DNA of 64,000 bases from Rosellinia necatrix (GCA_021209875.1 JAGYVD010000010.1:1178001-1242000); one strand, 5' to 3'; shown: positions 34,936 to 47,606, numbered from the stretch's first letter. The notes: generated by a model from the letters alone, not told the origin. Numbers and translations: made by a program.

Positions 34936-35924
34936 GCGAGCGATACGGGTGCGCGAGGTCATGGAAATGTGTGGGATACAAAAGGTTTATGAAGTTACGA
35001 GCATGAAATGTTTTACTGAGGCCAGGATGGGATATGTGTCTGTATTATGATGGTATTGGCGATTCGAAACTCTACTGGTGTTGCCTCCTGTCTTACATGG
35101 ACGGTTGATGCACCGTGGGAGTTGCGTCACCCTCTCTCGGTCCAGGGAAGAGATGCAAAAAGGGTCAAAGGACTTTGCTGTCTTTTTTTTAACAGTCTAA
35201 TATTGTGTGGGTTCGTTTCACCAGGGATCCCACAGGATGTTTAAGCAAATCCAAGATAAGCAAACATATTAAGCTTACAATTGCTTGGCGGCGAGTTCGC
35301 AAGGCAATTACCAAAGTATTGGGATGTGTAAGTTTGGGTTCTTACTTACGCATTTAAAGATACTTACTTAGGTAAACTACCTCCCTCACCTACCTAGGTA
35401 CCTAAGGTGCCTGCCTGTGAGAGATAGTGTACGAAGGCAGTATTATCCGCATGCATTCGTGTCTAGATAAAGCAAATGGTGCCCTGTTATGTTGCATGAG
35501 AGTAGGTGCCTACATCTATGGGCGCTCATTGCCTCAAAAATCAGGCATGCCAGGATTGCCTCATTGGCTGCTATTATTCCATTCTTGCAAGCTCCATAGC
35601 GGGTCACCGTTATTGAGGTTCAGTTGTCTCTAGCTCAGACATATCTCACTTAAGATGCCGCTAGAAGCGCGAACATGATTGCAGCCTATAGAACGCCACC
35701 TCTACAAGACCGCAATCTTCAACTCGGGGTTCAAAAGAGGAGCAACCTCTCGAATAAACAGCGGCGCATTTTAGCTTATTAGCCTGTCATCAATACTACA
35801 AGCTACTAGTAGCATAACCGCACCTGAGCTGAATAATTGAGGTATTGGGAGCGATCACGTACCTAAGCAGCAAACAGATTGAGATCGCCCCGGCAGTTTG
35901 CACAAATTCGAGACGATTACCAAA
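34936..35924. other. Intergenic, nicotinamidase promoter
   Basis: About 1 kb between two genes on the same strand. It contains a CCTACCTAGGTACCTAAGGT palindrome-rich block at about 35388-35412 and no coding sequence I can support. Confidence 0.5.
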
Positions 35925-36705
35925 ATGGCGAGCGACTTCAAACCCGCATTGATCGTTGTGGACCTGCAGGAAGACTTCTTGCCTCCGGTGCGTATAGCTG
36001 ATTTTCATCTCGCTCACCCCGATCCCGGTTAAAAAAAATAAAAAAAAACCCCACTCACTTACACAAACGGCCACGCAGAACGGAGCACTCGCCGTGCCGG
36101 GGGGCCGGGAGGTGATCGCGCCGATCAACGAGCTCCTGGCGCTGCCGTTCGCGTTCAAGGTGGCGACCAAGGACTGGCACCCGGCGGACCACATCTCGTT
36201 CGCGGCGAACCACGCGGGGAAGCGGGCGTACGCGGACACGGCGGAGGTGACGAACCCGCTGAACGCCGGGGAGCGGTACACGACGCGGCTGTGGCCGGTG
36301 CACTGCGTGCAGGGGACGGCGGGGGCGGCGCTGGCGGCGGGCCTGGAGGCCGGGCGGCTGGACGCGGTGGTGGCGAAGGGGACGGACGCGCGCGTCGAGA
36401 TGTACGGCCCCTTCCACGACGCCTTCACGTCGCCGCGCGTGGAGGACAGCGGGCTGGCGCGGCTGCTGCGCGAGCGCGCCGTCACCGACGTCTACGTCGT
36501 GGGCCTGGCCAGCGACTACTGCGCCAAGGCGTGCGCCGAGGACGCCGCCAAGGAAGGATTTCGGACTTACCTCATCGAGGACTGCACCAGGGCCGTCGAC
36601 GCCGCCGCCTGGCCGCGCTGCAGGGCGCAGATCGAAGGATCGGGCGCCAGGGTCGTCGGCCTGGGGAGCCCCGAGGTCCTGCGCCTGATGACTGGATCAC
36701 ACTAA
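35925..36705 (+). CDS. Nicotinamidase (Pnc1 family)
   Basis: Two exons, 35925-35987 and 36079-36705, joined across a 91-nt intron (GTGCGT donor, GCAG acceptor), giving 229 residues, close to the yeast enzyme length. MASDFKPALIVVDLQEDFLPP holds the catalytic Asp13. Asp53 and His55 in TKDWHP, together with His96 in WPVHCVQG, are the expected metal ligands. Lys121 in VVAKGTD and the nucleophile Cys169 in GLASDYCAKA complete the Asp-Lys-Cys triad. The enzyme hydrolyses nicotinamide to nicotinate and ammonia in the NAD+ salvage route, which in yeast also relieves inhibition of sirtuins. All catalytic positions are present, so it should be active. Exon 2 has very high GC at third positions. Confidence 0.95.
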
Positions 36706-39301
36706 CTAACTAAAGTTGGTAGAGGTGGGGGCGGAGGGGGGGGAAGGGGAAGGGGAAGGGGTAATGATTGCGCCTATACTAGGGCTGCGATCGGAGGCAC
36801 CGTTGAGGGCGGTCCGCGGTCGTAGTCAGCTTGCTTGCTGGAAAGAATTCTTGTCCACGGTCAATGCACACACAACCACTTTCAGATAGGTGTTATCTTA
36901 CAATCTAACCTACCTAGGTAGATCGGAAGTTTTCCTGCGCAGGTTTGTGACTAGTTGTGTCGTGTACGGCCGAGATATTTGCATGTGAGACGAGAGGTGC
37001 CGTGCCGTAGGCAATATATATTATATATATATATATTTTTTTTCTTACCTCTTCCGCTCTTTGAGAGGTACAATGTACAAGATATATTATTGCTGGTCGT
37101 TATTCTTATTTACAAATTCTCCCTATCCGGTCTTGGTACTGGGTATTGGGATGTTGACCGTCTTGGCATCGAGGCACCCCAGTCCAAGTGCTTGCATGCT
37201 CTGGGTTTCTTTTTTCTATTGTCATCTTTGTTTGAATTCGGCATGTTGCCGGTTTTTGATAGCCAGCCGAATACTTGTGGCTCCTAGTATGCATCTGTGC
37301 ATAGTCTGTCCCCTCTTTCTAGGAATTACTACATTGAGACTTCCGCACCCGAGTTTTCACATAACATATTGAAATATTGAAACCTGTACAGTCCTTTCTA
37401 GCGGGGTACTAGTCTACAGTACCTAGGTAGTTAGATAGTAGTTACATATATACCTTTACATACATACTGCATACCTTGCTTTGCATCAATGCGTGAGCGA
37501 TTGGTCTGTGCAAGGTAGTAGTTATCTGTTCACCATGAGATTCGTGATTACACTAGGAAAAGGAGCCCCCATATAAGGGCTTAACTTGTACCGTAGACAC
37601 GTGTCGTGTCCAATTTCGAGCCATAATGCTAGATTCTGTTGGTGGCGTTCTAGTGTAGCTGTTGTTGGAGCATAATTGCCGTGAGATAGCTGACAGAGGC
37701 GCTGACGTGATGGAGTGTTGTTATGCATCTGTCTTGCCATCTTTTACTGAGTACCCTGACAGTACCTACCTACGCCTATTAGTCCTATACTACGCATGTC
37801 TATTATCGCTTATGTCAGACCCATTGATGTAATGGACGAAGAGTCTGATAGCGGTGAATAAGTAATAAGTATTTATTTGTGTGCGAGTGTATGGGCAGAG
37901 TCCACTAATCTAAGCCTAAAGCCAAATATAAAAATACCAACCAGACTCAATCGTCGCTCAATCGTCGCTCAATCGTTCCCGAGGTCGTATTGTAAGGACA
38001 GATCCATGGATGTCTAGCGCATCTAGCGATAACTAGCTTGGCCTGATAGTTGGCTCTGTGGAGGTATCCCAGGGCGTCATTTACTATTAGGTGTGCAACG
38101 TATCACACATGCCCGCTGCACATACATATGCCACCAAGGTATCTTACACTAACTACATGGGTTGGTAGGGTAAGACTCGGCAGCCCATCGGGGCTACTGT
38201 CGGGTCGGGCGTTCGTCTGGTGTTATGTCATGTACCTTTAAGTAGGTGCACAGCAGGCAGTTACCCGGTAACTGGGCAGGCTTTGGGAGTGCATGGAAAT
38301 GCTACGTGCATTACATACTTGGAAAATGATTTAGCGCTAGTTAATATAATGGCTAATGGCCTTTTGACTTTTACATACAAGCATCAAGCATTCAAGTTTC
38401 CAATGGGCGGGAACAAGCTAAAATGCCGTGGGGTGATCCCTCTTCTACATTTCAGTAAGATCAACCATAGATAAGTAGGGACAGAGAAACTTTCTTGCTA
38501 CCTGTATCGGGATGTGGCTTTGCGGCTCACTCCGCTGTCGTGTTCGGAATGGGGAGGTTCCTCATGTGTATCTTCTTTAGTTTGGATCCACCGGACCCCT
38601 GTCCGTCCGATGCCTACATGTACACTACCTATATTTGTAATTTTAGCGACCGCTACCAGCTCCCGAAGCCCAATAACAAACCCACTAAATTTCTCTTCAC
38701 AGTTGCTGTGCCGGTCCATCTAAATCGGTACCCCCCTTCATTGCCCTTCATTATTCCTATTCTTTCCTTCTCACACTCTCCCGTCTCCCTCATTTGTAGG
38801 CTACCCTCTTTCAGCCTCTCGTCGTTGTCTGCCCTTGGCCAAGCCGAAGCCCACGCTTGCCAATTGATCAACGGGCGTCCCTGACCAAGCTCCGGCCCCC
38901 ACGCTGACAAAGGGATCTCGAACTCGCTCCGACAACAGACCGACGAGCTGCTGCACCCAAACCTCTCCGGCTCCAATATCCTCCCTCACTTGGTATAGTG
39001 TTACACGGTATCTCCTTTCATTCAACCTCCTCGCCGGGACCGCTTCAACACGCCCAACGCCCCGGGTGCTGCCCTCACTGCGTGTGAGATATTCGAATAG
39101 GTACAGACCGCTCCCTCGACTCCCCTCCGAGCCCTCGGAGTCTTTGACCCCGTTGTGTCTCGCTTCAATCATATAGCCATGTCTCTAAGGGGGGAGCAGC
39201 ATCAAACGCAACGCGTTCTTTGTTTCAATGCTAACATTCCTTCTCCGGTAAAGCCCTATAGTATCCAAATCCGCCAATGACGTCGAGGTAGGCTGTAAAT
39301 C
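36706..39301. other. Intergenic, HMG-CoA reductase promoter and leader
   Basis: About 2.6 kb without a supported gene. A GGGGAAGG purine run follows the nicotinamidase stop, then comes a (TA)n run near 37015-37036. From about 38730 the DNA is CT-rich, which suits the promoter and long 5' leader of the HMG-CoA reductase gene. TAGGTA-type motifs occur near 36908-36922 and 37419-37431. Confidence 0.5.
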
Positions 39302-42300
39302 ATGATTGCGGCCTCTTCGTTTCTACCCTCCCGCTTTCGCGGCGAGCAGCGGAGCGATGTTCAAGCGCCCCCTTCTAAGGTGAACAAAAAAGTCACACCG
39401 ATCCTACAGTTCTTTTCGAGGATTTCCTGTTCTCACCCGGTCCACACCATTGTTGTTATCGCCTTGTTGGCTAGCACCGCCTATGTCGGGGTTATGAGAG
39501 AGAGTCTGCTGGACGCCACTAGGAATGTTAGAAATGCCGAATGGTCATCCTTGGCCGAAGGAAGCCGGAATCTGAGGGCTGGCCCTGAGACTGGGTGGAG
39601 ATGGCAGCCTTTTGATCACGACGCAAAGGTCCCCAAAGACGCCGATCATAAGGCTCTCATCACGCTCGTTTTCCCCGACTCTAGCGAAACTGCGCCGCAA
39701 ACCGCTCCTCTGGCGCATATTGTACCTCTCCCCGACAACCTCACCGTTACCCATCTCCCGTCCACATCGAATTCGATTACCACCTATTCACAAGACAGTG
39801 CTCTGGCCTTTGCTGTTAAATTTAGCGAGGCCCCAGAGTTTGTTGCTGCTGCTCAGGAGATCCCCAACGACGACCCGGCCCAGGGAGTGTACCGGAACGA
39901 ATTCGGTCAGGATGAGCAGAAGATGTGGATTATGAAGGTAGCTCGCGGTCACTCAGGAAACAGCATTGTACGCTGGGTGCAGAACGCTTACTCCGAGTTC
40001 CTGGATCTTCTCAAGAATGCGGATACCCTTGATATCGTCATTATGATTCTCGGCTATCTTTCTATGCATCTTACCTTTGTCTCGCTCTTCCTATCTATGA
40101 AGAAGCTCGGTTCGAACACTTGGTTAGCTATCAGTGTCCTCTTCTCCTCCACCTTCGCATTTCTCTTCGGCCTCAACGTCACAACTAAACTCGGAGTCCC
40201 GGTCAGTTTTGTCTTGCTATCAGAGGGTCTCCCCTTCCTGGTCGTTACAATTGGCTTCGAGAAGAACATCGTTTTGACTAGCGCTGTGTTGTCTCATGCA
40301 TTGGAGTACCGGAAGCCGGAACAGAACGGTAAATCAGATAAATCGCCCAAGATTTCCAGCACAAATGATGGCGTAATCCAGTACGCGGTTTCACGAGCTA
40401 TCAAAGATACCGGGTTTGATATTGTCCGTGATTACCTCATTGAGATTGTTATCCTAGTTGCTGGTGCCGCGTCTGGCGTACAAGGAGGACTCCAGCAGTT
40501 CTGTTTCCTTGCCGCTTGGATTCTGTTCTTCGACTGCCTCCTTCTTTTCACCTTCTATACCGCTGTTCTTAGCATCAAGCTCGAAGTCAACCGCATGCGC
40601 CGCCATCTTGAGATGCGCCGAGCTTTGGAAGACGATGGCGTCAGTCGACGGGTTGCCGAGAATGTCGCGTCCAGCAATGACTGGCCGAGGCAAAACACTG
40701 GAGATCGAGCCAGTGAGGCTCTTTTTGGCAAGAATGCCAAGAGCGGCAGCGTCCCCAAATTTAAGTTCTGGATGGTAGTTGGCTTCTTCGGTCTTAACCT
40801 TCTAAACATATTCACTATCCCTTTCAGAACCACAGGCCTATCTGGCGTGACTTCCTGGTCTGGGGGTCTGGGTGGTGTTGTTAGTATCCCCCCCCTGGAC
40901 CCTTTCAAAGTTGCTTCCAACGGTCTGGACGAGATTTTGTTCAATGCTCGGAGCCATTCTAAGCCGACAGTGGTGACCGTCCTTACCCCCATCAAGTACG
41001 AATTAGAATACCCCTCGGTGCATTACGCGGTGCCGTCTACCGGGGTAGGAAGCAGTCTTGAGGGTGAACACGGCTTCACACAATTACATCGATATGGCGT
41101 TGGCGGACGTATGGTTGGCAGCATATTTGAGAGTCTAGAAGACCCGATATTATCTAAATGGATTGTGATCGCTCTCGCCATGAGCGTGGCGCTCAACGGA
41201 TATTTGTTCAATGTCGCACGATGGGGCATCAAAGATCCCAACGCCCCCGACCACCCCATCGACCGCAAGGAGCTTGCGGTAGCCGAAAGGTTCAACGATC
41301 CTCGTGATCAGGCTACACTTCCACTGGGTGGTATCCAGCCGAAGCGAAAACCCGCGCTGCCAATTACCCCAGCTGAAACCGATGACGAGGGTATTCAGAT
41401 GAAGATGGCTCCTATACCGGTACCCGCTCCTGTAGAGACTCCCATGGAACCACCATCCCCTGATACCATGCGAAGCCCTGAGGAGTTGGATGTCCTGCTC
41501 AAAGAAAAACGTATACACGAAATGAGCGATATTGAGGTTGTCACTCTGTCTCTGAAGGGTAAAATCCCGGGTTATGCTCTGGAAAAGAGTCTCCGAGATT
41601 GTACACGTGCTGTCAAAATCCGACGATCCATCATCTCAAGAACACGGGCAACTTCCAACACGACAAGTCTTCTGGAACGATCAAAGCTACCCTACCAGAA
41701 CTACAATTGGGAGCAGGTCTTGGGTGCTTGCTGCGAGAACGTTATCGGATTCATGCCTATCCCTGTGGGTGTGGCCGGGCCCCTTGTCATTGACGGTCAG
41801 AGCTACTTTATTCCTATGGCTACCACCGAGGGTGTGTTGGTCGCCAGCACGAGCCGTGGCGCGAAGGCGATCAACGCTGGAGGCGGTGCCGTGACTGTAT
41901 TGACCGGCGACGGTATGACTCGTGGACCATGTGTTAGCTTTGAAACTCTGGAACGCGCTGGTGCTGCTAAGATCTGGCTTGATTCGGAAGAAGGTCAAGC
42001 AGTAATGAAGAAGGCATTCAATTCGACATCCCGGTTTGCTCGGTTGCAGACTATGAAGACTGCCATGGCGGGAACTAACCTCTACATCCGCTTCAAGACG
42101 ACGACTGGCGACGCTATGGGTATGAACATGATTTCGAAGGGTGTGGAGCATGCCCTCAGTGTGATGGTCAATGAAGCTGGTTTTGAGGATATGCAAATCA
42201 TTTCAGTGTCCGGAAACTTTTGCATTGACAAGAAGCCGGCGGCGTTGAACTGGATTGACGGTCGCGGCAAGTCGATCGTGGCCGAAGCCATTATCCCGGG

Positions 42301-42933
42301 TGATATAGTTAAGGCCGTTCTGAAGAGCGATGTTGACGCTCTCGTTGAACTCAACATCGCTAAGAACCTCATTGGGTCTGCCATGGCGGCCTCGGTTGGT
42401 GGTTTCAATGCACACGCTGCCAATATTGTCGCGGCCATCTTCCTTGCAACAGGGCAGGACCCGGCGCAGGTGGTTGAGAGTGCCAACTGTATTACCACTA
42501 TGAGAAAGTAAGTCTGAAGACGCTCTGATATGCTTGGAAGGACTAGATTTGCTAACTTATGTCCAGTCTCAACGGTGCTCTACAAATCGCCGTATCGATG
42601 CCCTCAATCGAGGTCGGCACCCTTGGTGGTGGTACGATTTTGGAGCCTCAGAGTGCCATGCTTGACATGTTAGGTGTTCGGGGATCTCACCCGACAAACC
42701 CGGGAGATAATTCTCGTCGCCTGGCTCGAATTATCGGCGCCTCGGTTCTTGCGGGTGAACTTTCGCTCTGTAGTGCCTTGGCTGCTGGTCACCTTGTTCG
42801 GGCACACATGGCCCACAATAGATCCCAGCCCCCGACTCGTTCTACCACACCGGCCCCAGCGTCGGGTGGCGCGATGACACCCGTCGGACTCGCGATGTCT
42901 ATTCCCGCCGAGAAGGCCGCGGCTAGAAAATAA
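39302..42933 (+). CDS. HMG-CoA reductase with sterol-sensing domain
   Basis: Two exons, 39302-42507 and 42567-42933, joined across a 59-nt intron (GTAAGT donor, CCAG acceptor), giving 1190 residues. It reduces HMG-CoA to mevalonate with NADPH, the committed step of sterol and isoprenoid synthesis, and sits in the ER membrane. A membrane helix lies near residue 50 ([17 protein letters not shown]). A sterol-sensing domain spans roughly residues 240-410, starting [19 protein letters not shown]. The catalytic domain follows a Pro-rich linker: [17 protein letters not shown] (about 812), the catalytic Glu in TTEGVLVAS (about 843), DAMGMNM (about 936), Lys in DKKPAALNW (about 977), Asp in GQDPAQV (about 1052), GTLGGGT (about 1085) and the catalytic His in [10 protein letters not shown] (about 1150). 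All key residues are present. The single late intron sits just before [10 protein letters not shown]. Confidence 0.97.
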
Positions 42934-43462
42934 ATAGAAAACAGGGCGACTTTCGTCCAACCCTACGACTAATTTGGCAGCCATATTACAACGCCCTTCC
43001 TCGTTCCATTGCTAGTAAAATCGGGCATTATAGGCGTTGAGCGAGCTTTGACTTGAACGGCGAAGCAGGTGGGGGGTGGGGAGTTGGCGACTGCTCCCAA
43101 CCTTGGGGTTACCCTCTTCCTCGAAGCATAGACTAAATCAGATCTATATAATGGCCCACTGCCCAAAAGATAGATATGAGCTGTCGAGACGAGCCCGTCC
43201 TATTGGCTTTTGAAAATCATTAGACGAGACGCTGAGGATACTGGGGTCTTGCATAGACGAGACGAATACATACAAATATGCATATATATATAGTCTTTTC
43301 CCATCAATTAAAATGCCGAAATCATCCACCTTCGGGTACACTATTCTCACTAAAAAATTCGAATCCTTGAGTATTATCCCGAAGCAAGCCCGTGTAGAAC
43401 GCCTTGACGGCGCCGGCCGAAATCTTACAGCAGTGGTGTAGATAATGAATGCCAGAAGGGGG
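42934..43462. other. Gap between HMG-CoA reductase and dehydrogenase relic
   Basis: About 530 bp between the reductase stop and the stop codon of the dehydrogenase relic. It must hold the 3' end of the reductase transcript. Nothing else recognised. Confidence 0.5.
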
Positions 43463-43669
43463 TTAAAATTCAAACCGTCGATTCTGTTCCGAATCCCTGA
43501 CCACCAAGTTTCCCTTCGTGCGACCCTCCTTCAACCTTTGGAATGCCTTGGGCGCGTCCTCAAAAGCGTAGATGTCGCCATCAATGACGGCACGAATCGT
43601 ACCCTCCCGCAGCCACGTAGCCTGTTGCGCGAGGTCCGCCCCTGCTTTGGTGTATGTCCAGGCGCGCAT
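43463..43669 (-). pseudogene. C-terminal relic of a zinc-type alcohol dehydrogenase / quinone oxidoreductase
   Basis: About 65 residues on the minus strand read RAWTYTKAGADLAQQATWL, then REGTIRAVIDGDIYAFEDA and PKAFQRLKEGRTKGNLVV, closing with a stop at 43463. This is the usual C-terminal end of medium-chain reductases (NADP-binding ADH_zinc_N_2 type, RTN4IP1-like). Directly upstream, where the Rossmann domain should lie, the frame enters a (GTT/AAC)n expansion at 43695-43743. The next kilobase has no coding resemblance on either strand, so the N-terminal 250-300 residues are missing. Truncation by repeat expansion or deletion is the simplest reading. A short expressed peptide is possible but not supported. 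Confidence 0.6.
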
Positions 43670-43694
43670 CTGGCGTGATTGCGCTGCGTTGTCG

Positions 43695-43695
43695 C

Positions 43696-43743
<48 letters not shown>
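43695..43743. repeat. (TTG)n microsatellite at the broken end of the dehydrogenase relic
   Basis: About 16 uninterrupted TTG triplets on the plus strand, read as a poly-Asn run on the minus strand in the frame of the relic. A second, shorter (TTG) run lies at 43857-43874. Confidence 0.85.
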
Positions 43744-45788
43744 ATCTGTTTTTGGTGTGGTCTTTGTTAGCCATGTTGTTTCGGGAAGAGCGACCAATGG
43801 ACATATCAACGTGGCTTTTCGACTTTTCTCTTCTACTTTATGTATCTTGGAGCCCTTGTTGTTGTTGTTGTTGTGTTAATGGATATGAAATATGACTATA
43901 TCATCTTCGCTTTTCCTGGTCAAAAGGCGCTTATAGTTCGACATAAACGTCAGTCTTCATCCTCAGTGTCCACTCTATCCACTTAGATAATATTACCCCA
44001 ATCATGCCTACTCGATATGGTTATGGGAAGGGAAGACCTATATAATTAGTTAAATGCTCTATTTCACTGAGTGTTGTGTTAAGCCGTTATGCTCTGCTAT
44101 GGCACGGTAGGGTGATGTCATGGGCTGTATGTTTGTTGACATGTGTGATGACGATGCATCTGTATTAATCAAATATACTCTTTTCGTTAGCTCCTGTAGA
44201 TAGACGAAATACACTATTACGGGCAAATGTTCTTTCTACGCTTATTTATATCTTCTCATTTGTCCATCAAGTCCCAACCAGATGGTCCCTGGATTTTAAG
44301 GCTCAACAAGGATATCCATGATGGTCTTGGCGCATATCGACCGGAGGGGCCCTAAGATGTGTATCGCGGGTGAGATAGGAGTCTCTGAGTATTATTATAT
44401 GTTCCGGACACAGTGAAAAGAACAGGGATATTGAGATTGAATCCACTAGTTTGTTGAGGAAGACTTATGTGATTGAGAATGAAAGATGACGGAGGTGTTA
44501 AATTCGGAATTGTCAACGCTATAGATTATACGTTATTCCTTTTATCGCGGATTGATTCTCAAAGCTAAACATGCTCAAAATATTCAAGCCCCAAAGTGAT
44601 GAAACACAGAGGCCAGAATGAGGAAGAATGAACTTTGAAGTGAATTGGGTTAGCTATCTGCCAGTCAATTCACTCTAAACCACTGGTAATAGGGACCAAA
44701 TTATGAGTAAGAGCTGAACTATGAGCTCGGAACCTGCTATTTATTCCTTTTACTTCACTCAGCCATGAGAATACAGGGGTTACTTACTATAGTTATCTGA
44801 TCACTAGCCACAGTTCAATAACCATCCTCCACGCCAAGAGATTATTACGTAAGGACACATTTTACAATAACGACGTAATGGAACAGCGAAGGCGGGGTGT
44901 TATATACGGAGACAACATAATACGTACGTGCGATCTGAGACTAACAAGCGAGACATACGACGACGGTAGCTATCGAGTTGTTGGATTATCTGCCCCCATC
45001 TCTTGCCCCTCTCCCCCCACTTATGACACTTACGACACTCAATGACGATTGGGTTGGATGAACCATGGCCGTCGACGTGGAGAAAATGTCGTGCCAGGTG
45101 ATCGACCTACCCGCCTGTCAACCCAGGATGTGACCAGGGTGGTTGACAACAACATCAAACTTATTCGCTTATATTTTATCGAGCGTCGGCTTGTGAATGT
45201 CGACGCAGGCTGCGTATTTATGTCCACGTTAGACGGTTATACGAGATAGGAGAGTAATCTCAAGTATTAGGGAGGCATGCCCTCTAGGTAGTGACACCCT
45301 GTCGGTATGGGTTACGTACCTAGCTTCCTGTCACAATCGACTAGATGATAAATATAAGAAATAGAGGGGCCGTTCGTGCGACCTCGGTATGTCTCTTCAA
45401 CTACTTGGAGACATCATACATGCCCCATTTCTCTTGTTCGCAGCCTACCTGCCTCCATAACCGTGGGGTATGACCCCCATTGCTACTATCACCCCCCGAT
45501 ACCGAATAATAGCTTAATACATGCCTTACCTACCACGCTGGTTGCCGCTACTATACAAAATGTGTGACGGTATGTAGGCATGTTTCCGTAGAGGCCATAC
45601 CACCTACCTAGTTAGACCAGCGATCGTCCACCTGACAAGATCCCTCTCGCTGTAGCCTAACTCCCTCGACGGCGAAGTTTGCATCTAGACGGGGCGGGGA
45701 GTCTATCTGGACATATATCTTAGCGCAAGGCCCGCACCTCATCCACTCCTTTTCTCTCGCACTCACTTCTTTCCCAGATATCACGGAG
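43744..45788. other. Intergenic, AT-rich, no gene recognised
   Basis: About 2 kb, noticeably AT-rich from 43900 to 44950. Only short frames occur and none continues the dehydrogenase relic. The last 300 bp are the promoter of the D-serine dehydratase-like gene. Confidence 0.5.
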
Positions 45789-47606
45789 ATGACGACGACG
45801 GCACTTTCAAAAGACGCCCTACGGGCCCGGTTCGTCGGCAAGACGCTCCACCAGGTGCCGACGCCGGCCATAGTGCTGGACCTGGCGAAGGTGGAGGCGA
45901 ACTGCAACCGGATGCTCGAGGCGGCGCGGAGGATGAACCTGGGCTGGCGGGCCCATATCAAGACTCACAAGGTCAGCAGAAAGCTAAGCTGAGCTGAGCT
46001 GAGCTATAGCACGCGAGGCCCAATCCGCAGAAATAAAGAAACCAGACCCGGCTAACGCAGACGAATCCTAAAACCACCCAGACCGAGGAACTGACAAGGC
46101 TCCAAGTCGGCGACCACGACGACGCCACGCCGGCCAACATCATCGTGTCGACGCTCATGGAGGCCGAGAGCGTGGTGCCGCTGCTGAAGGAGTACCAAGC
46201 GCGCGGCCGCCAAGTCAACGTAACGTCACCGCCCCCGTCACCGTCCCAGTCCCATCCCGCCCCGGCCCAACACAACACACACCACACCGTACACTAACCA
46301 CACGGGGGGGGCGCGCGCGCGCGTGCGACAAGCAACAAAACAGCTCCTCTACTCCTTCCCGCTGTACCCGTCGAGCATCGACCGGCTGGCGGCGGTGTCG
46401 GCGCAGCTGGGGCGCGGCGGGCTGACGGTGATGGTGGACCACGCGGAGCAGGCGCGGCTGCTGCCGCGGCTGGCGTCCAAGTCCGGGGGCCACCCGCCGC
46501 TCGTGTTCCTCAAGGTCAACGTGGGCAGCGACCGGGCCGGGGTGCGCCCCGGGTCCCCGGAGTGCGCGGAGCTCGCGCGGGCGCTCCTGCTCGCCGAGAC
46601 GGTCGGCTCGTGCGTCTTCTGGGGCCTGTACAGCCACGCCGGCCACGCGTACGCGGCCCGGCGCGACTGGGAGGCCATGGCCGTGCTGGCGGCCGAGTTC
46701 GGCGCCCTGCGCGACGTCGCCCTGCGCGCCGTCCGCCCCGACCGCCCCGCCCACCCGCTCGTGCTCTCCGTCGGCGCCACCCCGACCGTCACCACGCTGC
46801 AGCATCCCGACTTCGCTGGCGGTAACGGCAACATCCCCGACGACGACGACGACGATGACGACAACGATGATAATAATGATGGGGCGGAAAAACCGACGAC
46901 GAAGGAGGAGGAGGGGGAGGAGAAGAACGGGGAGAAGGAGAAGGAGAAGGAGAAGAAGAAGAAGAAGAAGGAGGAGAAGGGGGAGAAGGAGAAGGAGAAG
47001 GAGAATGGTCCGGGCATGATCAAGGCCCTGATCGCGCGCATGCGCGCCGAGGGCCTGCGCCTCGAGGTGCACGCGGGCGTGTACCCGACGCTCGACGTGC
47101 AGCAGCTCGCGGCGCACGCGTGCGACGCGGCGACGCTGAACGCGTCGGCCGTGGCCGTGACGGTCCTGGCCGAGGTGGCGTCCGTGTACCCCGGGCGCGG
47201 GGCCGGGGGTGCGAGCAGCGAGGCCATCGTCAACGCCGGCTGCCTCGCGCTCGGGCGCGAGCCGTGCGAGGCCCTCGGCGCCGGCCATTACGCCGCCTGG
47301 GGCATCCTGATGCCGTGGGCCGGCGTCGCCAACGTCGTGCCGGGCCCCGCCTTCCCCGCCGTCCACGGCGGCTGGCAGGTCGCCCGCCTCAGCCAGGAGC
47401 ACGGCGTGCTCGCCTGGCGCGGCGGTGGCGGTGGCGGTGGCGAGGTGGCCGAGACGAGGCTCGAGCCGGGCCAGCGCGTCCGCATATGGCCCAACCACTC
47501 CTGCATCGCCGGCGCCGCCCACCCGTGGTACCTCGTCGTCGACTCCCGGAACCAGGGTCGCGAGGATGAGATCGTCGACGTCTGGGTGCGGTGGAACGGC
47601 TGGTGA
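45789..47606 (+). CDS. D-serine dehydratase-like PLP enzyme (alanine racemase N-terminal fold)
   Basis: Three exons: 45789-45971, 46082-46219 and 46344-47606, giving 527 residues, longer than the yeast Dsd1 enzyme. The PLP lysine lies in HIKTHKT, around residue 58, at the exon 1/2 junction. An alanine racemase N-terminal barrel (LYSFPLYPSSIDRLAAVSAQ then GLTVMVDHAEQ, LVFLKVNVGSDRAGV, GLYSHAGHAY) is followed by the D-ser_dehydrat domain (LEVHAGVYPTLDVQQLA). His491 and Cys493 in WPNHSCIAG fit the zinc site of the family. The enzyme would deaminate D-serine (or cleave D-threonine) to the keto acid. Residues about 272-328 form an extreme low-complexity insert: about 18 residues of Asp/Asn, then Glu/Lys/Gly repeats encoded by GAC and GAG/AAG triplets. 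The insert stays in frame and probably forms a surface loop. Intron 1 contains a GAGCT pentamer repeat and intron 2 a G8/(GC)n run. Confidence 0.88.

Noticed and set aside
33817..34962. 381-codon minus-strand frame
   Set aside because: It is the antisense shadow of the GC-rich alpha/beta hydrolase exon, and its composition is Arg/Ala/Gly/Val repeats.
46215..47522. 435-codon minus-strand frame with a long Leu run
   Set aside because: It is the antisense of the D-serine dehydratase-like exon; the Leu run is the complement of the GAG/AAG repeat.
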